Shown one piece after another: positions 1 to 11,177 of a stretch of DNA of 64,000 bases (its first letter is position 1; the number at the start of each line of letters is the position of its first letter). Source of the stretch: Zygaena filipendulae (Eukaryota > Arthropoda > Insecta > Lepidoptera > Zygaenidae); NCBI GenBank assembly GCA_907165275.2, contig OU015650.1, forward strand, positions 6,850,001 through 6,914,000, given 5' to 3'. A program made the position numbers and the translations under genes. The notes beneath the pieces are model-generated. The model ran no database searches and was not told where the DNA came from. It saw only the letters and a program-made list of their open reading frames with translations.

Positions 1-216
1 AACACACAGATATACTTGATCCCACAGTAAGCTATTAGATCTTAGCATGTGTCGTAGAAACCAAGCAAACGTGGTATATACTACATAGAATTACATAATA
101 TGAAAAAGAAAGAAAACCTAGAAAGTGGAACCCTGTGTCCACCCTCACCGGGAATCGAACCCGGAACCTCTTGATTAGCGGATCGGCATGGTGCAACCCA
201 CTGCGCCAATCGGGTC
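1..216 (-). mobile_element. tRNA-derived SINE (3' end cut by window edge)
   Basis: On the minus strand the element starts GACCCGATTGGCGCAGTGGG (box A) and continues through CGGGTTCGATTCCCGG (box B), as in Bm1-like lepidopteran SINEs. Its 3' body (AGTATATACCACGTTTGC...) matches the copies at 6963 and 5037. It is a pol III-type retroposon, not a working tRNA gene. Confidence 0.8.
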
Positions 217-260
217 GGTCGTTATAATGAATACGTATAAGTAATCTGAACTACTGAACC

Positions 261-297
261 AATTTTGACCTGGTGAATGTACCACCAGGTCAAAATT
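261..297. repeat. Perfect 15-bp hairpin
   Basis: AATTTTGACCTGGTG (261-275) and CACCAGGTCAAAATT (283-297) around a 7-nt loop. It may be a transposon remnant. Confidence 0.7.
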
Positions 298-1134
298 CTG
301 TAAACAGAGCTGTTCAGTCGCGAGTCTGGGGAAATGCCTGATGTCCTGATTTTTCACAATCCCTCTGACACGCGAAAGCACTAAAAAGTTCTGTGCAGCA
401 GTACTAAACAAACTCAGTTCCGCTGAGTGGCGGTTTTTATGAGTGTGTGGAAATTATATAATGTCTCGAGTTGATTTGTTGAACTTATTCCATAACTTAA
501 CTTTTCCGATTTAACTTATACCTACTATGTAGTGTTATGTAACTATGCCAGAATTGTTCTATAAAGCAGAACTAAACCTTGTGTATACGCACAATCTATG
601 TGCGAAGGTCTAAGAGAAGAAATTGAAGAATAAATAACCACCGTTTGACCCATGCACCACTTCCTGATTATAAAGAATAAAGAGTTGGAAATGTACATCA
701 TTGGTGTTTGAAAGAACTATTACTTTTGTAACACATAACAATTGCCTCTGATTGGCTTTATGCAATAACTGTCGCACTAGTTGCACTTCAGTCTGTTTTG
801 TTTTTTCTCACAACGCAATACATAAAAGCTATTCTTTCAAGATTTTAATCAGTAGGTACATACAAAACCAACATCGACATCATAATTATTATCGATGAGA
901 TAAGCTCAGCCCAAGTTTTAGTTATTGCATGAATGTTGCAACTCATAAACAAACGGTTAAAATGCAATTATGTATATGAACCTATTTAATATTAACAACT
1001 CATGAATATGGTAACACTGTGAAACTGTATAAAAAGATAATATCTTGAGGCGTTAAGTACGAAGTTTTGTTTGTTTTCTTAGCGTTGCAACTTTATGATC
1101 TGGTGCAACTGCTGTGCGTTGCTATTTATATTAC

Positions 1135-1552
1135 ACTAGCTGTGCTCCGCGGTTTCACCCGCGTGAGTTTCTGAATTCCCGCAGAAACGCCAAAATAGTC
1201 TAATTTACTCCTTATAACATCAGCTAATTAGCAGTGAAAGTCGCGTCAAAATTGGCTAACCATTTCGGAGAATCACCTCCGTGAGTTTCAAATTCCCGCA
1301 TGAACTATTTTTTGCGAAAATAAAAGTAGGCTAGTTACTCCTTATAACATCAGCTATCTGCCAGTAAAAGTCCCGTTAAAATTGATCCAACCGTTTCAGA
1401 GATTAGCCGAAAAAAACTGACTGACAGACATACAAAAATAAAAACCTTTTTTTATGTAAGTACCGTATATACTTTCAAATACATTTTGTGAAAAGCTGTT
1501 AAATTGAAATTACAAACAGACACTTCAATTTTATTAATATAATATATAGATC
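1135..1552 (-). mobile_element. Helitron-like elements, tandem
   Basis: Starts (as the 3' end) at CTAG 1136-1139 with CTGTGCTCCGCGGTTTCACC. A second internal 3'-type segment begins near 1268 (CACCTCCGTGAGTTTC). TTACTCCTTATAACATCAGC occurs twice, about 120 bp apart. The distal part (GTACCGTATATACTTTC, GAAATTACAAACAGACACTT) is shared with 49655-49790. Confidence 0.65.
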
Positions 1553-2495
1553 GGAGTGTGGGACAAGAGCGGTGCTTGGGTGCATGTCCTGCCGGCGCCG
1601 TCTGGACGCCCCGATGAGTCACAGGGAAACCCACGCTACATCGTACTCCCCTTTCGTGGAACTAAACGTCGATTTACCCCTTAATTGATGGAAATATACC
1701 CCGTGACATACCCACTCTAATAGCTATAGTCTAAGCCAGCATAGACTGGAAATTAGGGGAGAAACTGCAGGCACAGTGTAAGTACTTTTATCTTTTCGCG
1801 TAGTAGACGTAGTAGTAGAATTCCTTTTGTTATGTGTCAAGTTAATACATAGAAGTATGCCAGTAAAAAATATCTAATATGATTTAAACGGTAAAATGAT
1901 GGAAACAAATAACTACGTATCGTGTGTAAGCTTTATACTACTACTACTGCTACTATAAGGATTAGGATTGTCGCGCATGGTATCTTTCATATTCCGATAT
2001 GAATAAGACAATAAAATTCATCTAAGGCTAGTATGACTGGGAATCATTACTATTAACGTTATCTAAAAAAAAAAAAATAACATTTTTAATAATTGATATT
2101 ACTAGTTCCAGCGTCTCTACATAAATGCTTTAAGAAGAAACTAATGCACAATGGTCAGATCAGACGAGTATTCCTATTTTTAATATCGAAAGCTGAATAA
2201 ACTACGTGTGAATATCTATTTACTGTAGGTAATGTATGATTGATAAGTAGTAGGTAGGAGGGAGAAATTAATTAATTAGTCTCAGCCCAGCACCGGTGTT
2301 TGATGCACGCCCGTGACATGGCGCAGTCGTTAGGATACAATTACTACTGAACTTACTAGATGTCAATGAATTTAACACCTACGTGACGCTACTAAACGTT
2401 CACAAAGTTAAAATGCCAATTATAGTCGGTAAACATGCTCTAAACATTCATACTTTGATTAAACATGGTGTTTCTAGCGTAATTTGAAAAATAGA

Positions 2496-2704
2496 TCACT
2501 ACATAGTATAAAACAAAGTCGCTTCCCATAGTGTGTCTGTTTCTATGTAGGTATGCTTGGATCTTTAAAACTACGCAACGGATTTTGATGCATTTTTTTA
2601 TAGATAGATTGATTCAAGAGGAAGGTTTATACGTATATAGTTTATCCTGGAATTCTCGCGGAAACTCCGAAATTACCGCGGGTGAAACTTCGGGGGACAG
2701 CTAG
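2496..2704 (+). mobile_element. Lep1-type Helitron, complete ends (TCACTACATAG subfamily)
   Basis: Starts TCACTACATAGTATAAAACA and ends ACCGCGGGTGAAAC...GACAGCTAG (CTAG 2701-2704). It sits between A and T with no target duplication, as Helitrons do. It is 209 bp and non-coding. Confidence 0.8.
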
Positions 2705-2854
2705 TTTTGAATATTTAGAATCTCGAAAATTATTTTTTATAGGAATCTATAAATTTCGAACTATTCTGCAACTTTTATTTGTTAAGAAAATAGATAAATC
2801 ACCTCTGATATCTACTATAAGCTACCTATTCGTATACTTTTTATTTTAATGCGA

Positions 2855-3052
2855 TTAATATATTCTTTAAGACTGAGTTTATTTGGTTTTTTGTTTGTTA
2901 CACTTTCATGCCTTAACGGCTCAATCAATCATTATGAAATTTTGCTTACATGTTGTTATGGGTACAGAGAAGGACATATTTTGTCCCGGGATTCTTGCGA
3001 GAACTCCAAAATTAACAAGGGTGAAGTCAAGGGAAACAGGCAGTATCTAAGT
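2855..3052 (+). mobile_element. Decayed Helitron copy
   Basis: TTGTTACACTTTCATGCCTT, CATTATGAAATTTTGCTTAC, GGGTACAGAGAAGGACATA and GAACTCCAAAATTAACAAGG follow the Lep1 order with many changes. The 78-codon frame at 2849-3085 is only its translation. Confidence 0.6.
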
Positions 3053-3839
3053 GATATATACATACATACTCATGTTCAGCAATAAAAACTAAATGAAGTG
3101 TAGTTAAATAATAATATGTATTTTAAAGAAAAAATAAATTACAACTTTGTTCTTCTGAGGTAAAAATATTCAAGTACTTAACTACAAACTATGTATTTAT
3201 TTATTCTTCTTACGTACTTTTATTCTATGAATATGAAGTAAGCGCTGTCATAGCCAGCCGCGACTCATGTCGCGTGACGTGCGCCCTCGTTGCGACTCTA
3301 CTCCGACTCTACATTATTATAGTCACACACGCGAACAAGTTTTAACACCCCACTTATTATATGCCTGTTAGACTAGTCTGTTGATCGATAGTAAACCCTT
3401 CATAATAGACAGTTAATTACTCCTTAGGGGATGATAATTTGATTAAGAAACTGACAGCGTTTGCGACACGTTGACCCCCCCGCCGCGTTAAACAACATAA
3501 ACTTCAGAATAAGTCAGCGCTTACTTTATACGTACATATTATTATGTGAAAATTATAAATAAAATACTACACATGATAGGATATGTATAGTCCAGAAATA
3601 CAATCTATATTTTAAAATCTTTAAATACCATAGATACCTACGTTAATCAAAATTTTTTTACTTAGAATTTGAGATAACACACTTCGTTGTTTTCTACACA
3701 ATTTCAAAATAATTCCATTGTATCTACTACTGAGGACTATAGTGAGGACTGAAAATGCGTTGTGTAGGTTACTTGTGGTGGATGGCACGCGCATCGGAAA
3801 TCGATACCATTTGACTCTGTTTACTATTCTCGACCAATA

Positions 3840-4015
3840 TCTTAATATATATAAATCACGTGTCACGTTGTTTGTCCGCGATGGACTCCGAAACTACTGA
3901 ACGGATTTTGATTAATTTTGATAAATTGACAACTTAAAAGATAGGATAGTTTTTATCACGGAATTCCCGCGGGAACTCTGGAATTACCGCGGATGAAATC
4001 GCGCGGGACAGCTAT
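3840..4015 (+). mobile_element. Helitron, TCTTAATATATATAAATCACG subfamily
   Basis: Starts at a TC between A-rich flanks and contains ACGTGTCACGTTGTTTGTCC and GATGGACTCCGAAACTACTG. It ends GAAATCGCGCGGGACAGCTA with a mutated final CTAG. Same subfamily as the tandem pair at 44869-45307. Confidence 0.7.
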
Positions 4016-4139
4016 AGTATGGACAGCTATATAAAGGGATATGCAAATCAAAATTCTATTTAGTCCGTCAGTTAGATAGTAGAAAAAATAATAGACACGT
4101 ATTTTTGCTTTTTCGAATTATTGGAAAAATACTTAACAG

Positions 4140-4300
4140 ATAAAACGCATTAAAGTTTGAGCTCGTGCCGTCCGCGTCATAACTACATAGATTGTAGATA
4201 AGTATAAAGTGGACCTATAGACGTGACGTCACACGGAATTTCAACTCAATGTATCGCCGTTGTTTTTTTTTATTACTTACGTAAAAAAGGAAAAATACGT
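4140..4300 (-). repeat. CRE-carrying repeat, inverted copy
   Basis: TGACGTCA (4224-4231), AATTTCAACTCAATGTATCG and TTACGTAAAAAAGGAAAAAT are the reverse complement of the 8484 and 53287 copies. Confidence 0.6.
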
Positions 4301-4804
4301 ACAGTATTTTTTATTAATAGCTAAAAATTCAAATTGTAGTCATCTAGCCCATTGTAATAGGGCGCATTATACAATTCGCCTGCGACATACAGATTATAAT
4401 CAACTTTACATCATGCTTTTCAGACTTCAGGACATACAAGCTAAAAATAGGTTCACGTTGACATAATACGTATATCACGAAGAAAATGGGAACTATGTAC
4501 CTACCAACAGATGTATTATTTCTGTCACTTTATAGCAAAAATATTTTTCAAACGAAGTTATCCCCAAAATTATAGCTCCCATCTTATTTCGTAGTACCTT
4601 TTTAGGGCCCGGCTATTTCCATACTTTTTGTAACTTTTCTAATACATATTATAAGTTACATCTGTTTTGTTGCTTGCGAAAAACGATTCCACCAGCCATG
4701 ATATCCCTTAGAGATGCAAAGCAATTTTCTACCAGAGATAACATCTCTATACAAGTTTTCTTACATATACACTAGGTATTTGTTTACAAACTCATTTTGC
4801 CGTG

Positions 4805-4900
4805 ACAGCATTTTTAGGGTTCTGTAGCCTAATGGCCAAAAAATCATAATGTGATCATCTGTCCGTATATACCTATGTCACAACCATTTTACTACGTATA
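4805..4900 (+). repeat. GGGTTCCGTAC-type repeat fragment
   Basis: TTTTTAGGGTTCTGTAGCCT followed by ATCTGTCCGTATATACCTAT resembles the start of the family at 26977 and 41783, in decayed form. Confidence 0.35.
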
Positions 4901-5036
4901 GACGGTATAGTAATGAAACTTGTAGATGAAAGAAAGGAAGGTGCATTCTATAAACCTCTATACAATGGTGTAGTAAAATTTTAAAAAAGCTAATTAATAA
5001 GGCGTGACACTCCGAATCGTGGCTTAAGGATGATAA

Positions 5037-5112
5037 CCAAGCAAATGTGGTATATACTAAATATTATTGAATATATATGATAATATAGATATATAAACTA
5101 CTATAGATATGA
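5037..5112 (-). mobile_element. SINE 3'-body fragment
   Basis: AACCAAGCAAATGTGGTATA then TACTAAATATTATTG matches the 3' body of the SINEs at 1 and 6963. The tRNA-like head is missing. Confidence 0.6.
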
Positions 5113-5141
5113 AAAAAATAAAAGTCATAATGACATTTCAA

Positions 5142-5205
5142 GGTGACCCGCGGTAATTTCGGAGTTCCCGCGGAAAATCCGGGATAAAAAGAACCTTATG
5201 TCCTA
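5142..5205 (-). mobile_element. Helitron 3' fragment
   Basis: GACCCGCGGTAATTTCGGAG, TTCCCGCGGAAAATCCGGGA and TAAAAAGAACC are the 3' part of the family; the 5' part is lost. Confidence 0.6.
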
Positions 5206-6081
5206 TTCTATAAATAACCATAAGTAGGTAACCACATATTATTTACCTCTATATAAATCCTGTTTACATTAAGTCTTGATTGCGATGAAATAATAATAAC
5301 ATGCACTCAGTAAATACTTATGCGCCTAGAAACCTAAATACCACAGTGCGCAAGAGTTCAGGAGAAGAATCCAAAAATAAAATGTAATGATAGAGCGGCG
5401 CATCTGGCTTAATAAAACTGGTTTAAAGACGTCATGTTCTTATGTTCTATTGCTTTGAAATTCGGAAAACGCAACCGACTGAAATTTTATTTTATTTGCT
5501 TAGCATGTACCTACCTACATTAGCGTATAAATTCAAAAGAAAAACAGCAGAACAGCATTTATTTTACTATAAGTTGTTCTTTGCCGCTAAACACGGATGA
5601 ATTCTGAATTCCCTCGAGGATAACGGAATAAAAAGTATCTCCATGGTGTGTTAATAAGCTACCCTCCATCTCCATTGCGTTGCAGCATGAAGTAAGTAGG
5701 TAGGTACCTACACACATAGATACAGGTAGGACGTATAACCACACACACACACTCAAAATTTCACAAGTTTACTTTAATATAAATCTAGAGGTTAATCTTA
5801 CATGTAATTAAGAAAATAAATGTACACAACCTTCACATAACAAGATATAAACATGTCGTAACGATGTATACGTAAGAAACTACATAGAATCCTTCACGTA
5901 ACGGACACCCGAAAACAACGATACAAAATCCTAAACACACCCTGATCCCGAACAAATACTTGCTTTTCACATAATAATGTAGTCCGGTGTGGGAATACTA
6001 ACAGTCCTCCTCGTAGTTTACGTATTCTCAATTGTCTCCAAAAAAAAATTGGTTCCTGGTAGTCAGAGAAATTATAAAGCA

Positions 6082-6277
6082 CTAACTGTGCTCTGCGGTT
6101 TCACCCGCGTTAATTTTGAGTTCCCGCAGGAATTCCGAGATAAAAAGTACCTTTTGTCCTTTTCTGTATTTTCGATAACGTGTACACAAAATTTCATGAT
6201 GATCGGTTGAGTAGTTGAAGCGTAAAAACGTAACAAAAAAACAAACAAATAAACTTACAGTTGCATTTAAGGATAGT
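6082..6277 (-). mobile_element. Lep1-type Helitron
   Basis: CACTAACTGTGCTCTGCGGT begins the 3' end (CTAG mutated to CTAA). ATTTCATGATGATCGGTTGA and a CAAACAAATAAACTTACAG run follow in the standard order. Confidence 0.7.
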
Positions 6278-6675
6278 CGATCCTCCGCTTTTTCACTCTA
6301 GTTAATTTGGCAGTTCCTATGGGAATTCCAGAATAAAGTACTCTTTGTCACTCAGGAATATCGTAGTTTCCTATACGTGGAAGAATTTTTGAAATCAATC
6401 CAGTAGTTTTTCAGTAGTTTTGATCTATGGTGTGACATGATAGCGGATGGAAACGAGTCACTTGTTGAGTTGTACCAGTATTTAGTAAGTGATTGTGATT
6501 TTTTGTTGGATAGTCGTAATTGGCCTTAATGTATAAAAAAAATGTACTTAGAAATTATTTAGAGCTGTGTACTATTCCTAATAAATAAATAAATAAATAA
6601 ATATTCAGTAATCAGTTCAGTTACAAACATACAAAAATACAAATCTTTTCTCTTTACTCGTATAACATTAGTGTA
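6278..6675 (-). mobile_element. Helitron copy split by a LINE tail
   Basis: 6278-6430 holds the 3' half (GCAGTTCCTATGGGAATTCC, ATCAATCCAGTAGTTTTTCA). 6608-6675 holds the 5' half (TTACAAACATACAAAAATAC, TATAACATTAGTGTAGA). The LINE tail lies between them, so the Helitron is the older of the two. Confidence 0.6.
6431..6603 (+). mobile_element. 5'-truncated LINE tail
   Basis: Ends CTATTCCTAATAAATAAATA with (AATA)n, as in lepidopteran non-LTR retrotransposon 3' ends. A short TTCAGTA repeat on both sides (about 6409 and 6604) may be the target duplication. Confidence 0.5.
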
Positions 6676-6962
6676 GATTAGAAATATGTTTTTGATATAG
6701 GCAGGACTAACTGAGCTTATAATTGAAATTGTGATCAAAGCTAAAACACGATTACGATAACGTGGTACGTAACGCAGAATGCTTTTAAATTGATTAACAT
6801 TGATTTACAGACATTCGAGACTTGATTTACCTAATTAAAAGGGGCTGATATTTACGCATTGACAAAGCTGTCTAACCTTTTTAGTTAGTCAGTCTAAAGT
6901 TTTTTTTTTCGTCTTTTTATTTGTCACACGCGTAAAGTCATCACTTTCTCTCACATGATAGC

Positions 6963-7224
6963 TATAATAATAATAATCCACTTCACAACACACAGATCTA
7001 CTTGATCCCACACTAAGCTATAAGCTTGTGTCGTGGAAACCAAGCAAACGTGGTATATACTTCACATATTATTACATATATATTATACTATAGATATATA
7101 TATACACACCCAGACTGGAAAATGGAACCCTGTGTTCATCACACAAAGTCCACCCCCACCGGGAATCGAACCCGGAACCTCTTGATTAGCGGGCAGGCAT
7201 GGTGACCATTGCGCCAATCGGGTC
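6963..7224 (-). mobile_element. tRNA-derived SINE, full-length-looking copy
   Basis: On the minus strand: GACCCGATTGGCGCAATGGT (box A), GGGTTCGATTCCCGG (box B), GTGGACTTTGTGTGATGAAC, then the AT-rich body. It ends in a (TTA)n-like tail, seen as ATAATAATAATAAT at 6964-6977 on the + strand. Same family as 1-216 and the best-preserved copy in the window. Confidence 0.85.
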
Positions 7225-7236
7225 GTCAAATGCTAT

Positions 7237-7260
7237 GCTATCTCTTATCTATCTATCTAT
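7237..7260. repeat. (TATC)n microsatellite
   Basis: TTATCTATCTATCTATTAT just after the SINE at 6963-7224, not part of its tail. Confidence 0.75.
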
Positions 7261-7587
7261 TATATGCCATCTGTTATCTTTTTTTGTTTTAAGTAATTAC
7301 CTAATCGAATAAATTTGTTACTATTGTAAAACACGCACGCTCTAATGTAATTATTAAACTGATGGAACTAATTAATTAGAAGTATAGGTATTTTAACGAA
7401 AACTTTGAACTATCCTGGTTGCAGTGCAGTTCTATGAATCACTCTGTAAATCTAAATTAAATGATGGCAATAAGAAATTGTTCACTATTCTTTTATTTTA
7501 ATCGTAGAGTGATTAACAGTATCAACCTCTATTAAGTCAATAATAATAAATAAATATGCTTTAAAAGAATCCAAATTGCGCCTCGTT

Positions 7588-7781
7588 TCACTACATAGTA
7601 TAAAACAAAGTCGCTTCCCGCTGTCTGTCGGTCCCTATATGTATGTATCTTTAAAATTACGCAACGGATTTTCATGCGGTTTTCACCAATAGATAGAGTG
7701 ATTCATGAGCAAGGTTTATATTTATATTTTATCCTGTAATTCCCGCGGGAACTCCGAAATTATTGCGAGTGAAACCGCTAG
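7588..7781 (+). mobile_element. Lep1-type Helitron, terminal hairpin deleted
   Basis: Starts TCACTACATAGTATAAAACA and ends GAGTGAAACCGCTAG (CTAG 7778-7781). The second hairpin arm and spacer normally found between GAAACCGC and CTAG are missing. Confidence 0.75.
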
Positions 7782-7889
7782 TGTTAAATAAAAAACAATT
7801 TCTTTGTTTACTAAACATGTAGGTACATACGAGTATATCGTATAAAAATGTGGTATTATGTATCTACCAAAAAATAATTAAAAAAAATA

Positions 7890-7935
7890 TACGGGTCGAC
7901 TTGAGAACCTCCACGTTTTTTCGTCGGTTAAAAAT
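7890..7935 (-). repeat. ACCGACTTCC-type repeat, diverged fragment
   Basis: GAGAACCTCCACGTTTTTTC followed by GTCGGTTAAAAATA, the reverse-orientation start of the family with several changes. Confidence 0.4.
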
Positions 7936-8261
7936 ACGGATCATCATCTTCGTTTTAGGTAGAGGCGTAATTTGAAATGGTGCCAAAAATGGGTGTTATG
8001 CCGTTGAACGTTGTTCACCTGCACCGTGGGGGTTATTACAGTAAAATTGGAACAGAGTTACTGCTATATTATTTAGCTGTAGTTTACATGCACAGAACAT
8101 ACAGAATCAACCTACATTGAAAACAGATGGAAACCGATTAGATCAATTAGATAAGTATTTGAACATACATTTTCAGGGTTTTTGATAATTCATCTCTTAA
8201 GGAGAAAAGCGTGACAGGCGGGCGACATTACGTTCGACCAGCTAGTGTTATATTATAGGTA

Positions 8262-8445
8262 CTAGCGGTTTCACTCGCGGTAATTTCGAAGTCTCGCGGG
8301 AATTACTGGATAAACTATACGTATATAAACCTTCCTTTTGAACCACTCTACCTATTGGTGAAAACCGTTGAAAATCCGTTCAGTAGTTTGAGTTGATATC
8401 GCGAACAGACAGACACACAGACGCGGCAGAGGATTTTGTTTAATA
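8262..8445 (-). mobile_element. Lep1-type Helitron, same hairpin deletion
   Basis: The 3' end reads CTAGCGGTTTCACTCGCGG on the + strand, i.e. GAAACCGCTAG on the element strand, the same shortened end as at 7588-7781. Internal ACCTTCCTTTTGAACCACTC and AAAATCCGTTCAGTAGTTT follow. Confidence 0.7.
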
Positions 8446-8483
8446 TTATAATAAGTACCTATTATATATAATAGGTATAGTGA

Positions 8484-8700
8484 CTAGCTGTGCCCCGCGA
8501 CTTCTCCCGCTTTTTTGTGATTGGTTACCCTTCTTTGATAGGCCCCTCTCGTTTGTTAATAAAATTTTAGTTTTTAGTCCATCGTGTAGATTAATCAAAA
8601 ATATTGGACATGTATCTTTCCTTTTTTACGTACCTAATCAAAAATAACCGCGATACATTGAGTTGAAATGTCACATGACGTCACTATCCGGCACAGTGTA
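8484..8700 (-). mobile_element. CRE-carrying repeat with Helitron-like end
   Basis: Begins CTAGCTGTGCCCCGCGACTT (Helitron 3'-type end) but has a different body (GGTTACCCTTCTTTGATAGG, CGATACATTGAGTTGAAAT). The body reaches the palindrome TGACGTCA (8677-8684). Related copies lie at 4140 and 53287. Confidence 0.6.
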
Positions 8701-9040
8701 GGCTTGATAAACTTTATTATTAAGTCTTTATATGTATCTACACGTACCTAAAGGAAATGGCTTTAATTTAGATAGGAATTATCTGACATAAGGTCTATAC
8801 ATGTATTATTATTATTATAATAATACAGCTTTATACTTAGCAAGAAGGAGAACATCTCAGCGCATACTTACGTCATAACCACTAAACTCGAGCCCAACGC
8901 GAGATTAGTCAGGCCCGGTCGCGGCTGGTGTCTCTGCCGTGAATATAACACCCGCATTGACTTCGACGTTCTACGTTACAGATACGTATATTTCCCAGGA
9001 GGCAACTAAATCACGCATTTCATGGTAGCGTCAGGTAAAC

Positions 9041-9662
9041 GGCTCCACCACAGAGAAAATAATAAATTAACTAGAGCGGACATGGCGAAGTCGCGCCACG
9101 GTTGCAAAGGAAGTTAGAGCAAACGCAAGCAAACTTTCTCAAAACTTCCTTTACTGGCACTGGCAGTGGCATACCAACTAGGTAATAAGTATATTTTCCA
9201 CAAAAATTCTAAAACTGAATTTCGGAAACAGATATACTAAGTAGAAACGTAATAAAATGGCGGTTAACACTGATTGATACATTTCGTTCATTAATATTTT
9301 TATAATATATATCTATGAATAGTATCGTGTACGAAAATTCCCCGGTGACAGTAGCTTTTATACTAAACTGATTGTGAGTTAGTGTCCCTTTTATCTTCTC
9401 TGTGGGCTCACCGTTGGTTGTTGTACCTACCAAATATTCAGGAATATTCCAGCATTCGATACACATAGATTCTACTCTGTCCGTATCACAGTTCGCTTTG
9501 TCTCGCTTGTATACATGAGATGGGAGATAGGAATTAATTTCGCCGAATTTGTAACTTAACAAATAAAAATTTCACAGATTTTTTCTTTTTTTTTCTCTCT
9601 TCCCATTTTATTTTACTTTGGGCGAAAATTGGTTCTGTGCTAAAATTCGTGGAAGCAATTTG
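9041..9662 (+). repeat. ACCACAGAGAAAAT repeat, copy 1
   Basis: ACCACAGAGAAAATAATAAA, TTAACTAGAGCGGACATG, CGCGCCACGGTTGCAAAGGA and ACTTTCTCAAAACTTCCTTT; then AATAGTATCGTGTACGAAAA and CCCCGGTGACAG. All recur in the same order at 43826. The 117-codon minus frame at 9209-9562 lies inside it. Class unknown. Confidence 0.6.
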
Positions 9663-10015
9663 TTACAATAAACACATCTTTTCCAATGCTTTAATTATGT
9701 AACCTTGAAAACCTTCAAGGGACGGAAGACGTTAGTTGAAACGTATAATAATATAGGTACTCATTGAAACGTACCTACTCATAGTCCGGTACTAACTGAA
9801 TTATAGCCGGGGAGCTTTTAGTCGGGTTTCGTTTAACGATTATGACAACGTTATGGAGCGTCAAGGATGCTGAAATATAATACATTTCTAATAACATCCA
9901 CTCTAATTTAATAGATGCTTATTATAATGGACTTACGATGTGAGTGAACCATACTCACAATTGTAATAAAAATAAAGACTCCAAATTTCACTTCAGAAAT
10001 ATCAAAAGATTGAAT

Positions 10016-10512
10016 AATAAAGAAACCGGTCAAATGTGAGTCAGACTCGCGTACCGAGGGTTCCATTATATAATATATTAAATTAGATATGTTCCGTATA
10101 TGTTATAAAAATATATACGGAAATCGAGTCTCTCAGATTTAGAAAATTTTATTAAAAAAGCTTTTTTGTGTATAATGTATCCACAAATTTTCAATTTTCC
10201 GGTTTTTCCCTTTACTTATGACATTGATTCTTGTCTTTCATGATTCTAGTTCGACGGGAAGAATAGGTTATAATATTTCCTTGCAAGTGTCAAAATATGT
10301 GGCATAAGCGACCGTATTTTTGACTGCAGCGGCGTTGACTTATCAGATTAATTTTTTCACAGTTCCAAAGAACTTGAGTTTTCGATAATCATTTCAATTT
10401 GATACTTCTGAACGTTCCCAAAAAAGGTTCTTGGTAGACAGACAAACAAACAGCGGACAACGAAATGATCCAGTAAGGGTTTTTTTCCCTTTTGAAGTAC
10501 GGAACCCTAAAA
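10016..10512 (-). repeat. GGGTTCCGTAC-type interspersed repeat
   Basis: CGGTCAAATGTGAGTCAGAC and CGTACCGAGGGTTCCATTAT at the left; GACAAACAAACAGCGGACAA and TTTTGAAGTACGGAACCCTA at the right. The outer AGGGTTCC and GGAACCCT are mutually inverted, so a terminal-inverted-repeat element is possible. Class unknown. Confidence 0.55.
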
Positions 10513-10874
10513 AAAAATAACTTTAGTTTAAATGCCTACAGTACGAGCAAAATAGACAGCGCCTGTTCCCTGCAAACAAACCTTTATTAAATTAAAATTA
10601 AAGCACTCTGAATAGGGGTTTATCCGTTTATTAAAATTAAGCCTGGCGTGGAACTAGAAAGATTAATGATCCTTTGAATGCAAGTTATGTAAAGAGCAAA
10701 TGAAGTGGGGCTATGCTTGAGCCTCAAACGGTAAGACAACCCTGGCCTCATTCCAAGCCGAATTGCTCGTCTTCGTTTTATTCGGTGCCTCACTTAAGTA
10801 GGTAAACGTCTTAATATGTTAATGCTAACTATGACTTGATTATGTCTATAACTTTTGGTGACAAAAAAAAACCC

Positions 10875-11177
10875 TTAAAAACTGGTCAAATATGTTTCGC
10901 ACCACGCACAGTGAAACGTTCCGCAGCGGGTCAATAAGAAATTTATTTTTCTTTTTTCTCCATATCCCATACATTTTCTAAAACTAGACTATATATCCTA
11001 TCAAAATCATTTTCTATGTGATTTTTTATTTCTAACACCTTGAATCTTTCCAAAATATTCAACCCGGCAATTTAAAACTTATAGGGTGGAACACTAGAAG
11101 TGGCTTAACAAACAAACGAAAATTCTAAGAATTTATAAGGTTCCGTTGTTGCCATTCCTTTATGGGACCCTAAAAAG
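10875..11177 (-). repeat. GGGTTCCGTAC-type repeat, second decayed copy
   Basis: ACTGGTCAAATATGTTTCGC, then TATAAGGTTCCGTTGTTGCC and TTTATGGGACCCTAAAAAGG follow the order of the copy at 10016. Confidence 0.45.

Larger units (their letters stand above)
217..3839. other. Gene-free stretch
   Basis: Apart from the listed hairpin and Helitrons nothing is recognisable. 1560-1640 is GC-rich (GGTGCTTGGGTGCATGTCCT) and 3240-3310 CpG-rich (CGCGACTCATGTCGCGTGAC, itself a short palindrome); neither has coding signals. Confidence 0.6.
4301..9040. other. Gene-free, repeat-dense stretch
   Basis: Between the listed SINEs, Helitrons and repeats there is AT-rich unique sequence. A short (AC)n run lies at 5741-5754. 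The unique islet 8870-9005 (GCCCGGTCGCGGCTGGTGTC) is GC-richer without an ORF. Confidence 0.6.

Noticed and set aside
6963..7224. tRNA gene
   Set aside because: Box A and box B are present, but the tRNA fold is not kept and the sequence continues into a SINE body; same for 1-216 and 55419-55517.
9209..9562. 117-codon minus frame
   Set aside because: It lies within a dispersed repeat also present at 43826, where the frame is not kept.
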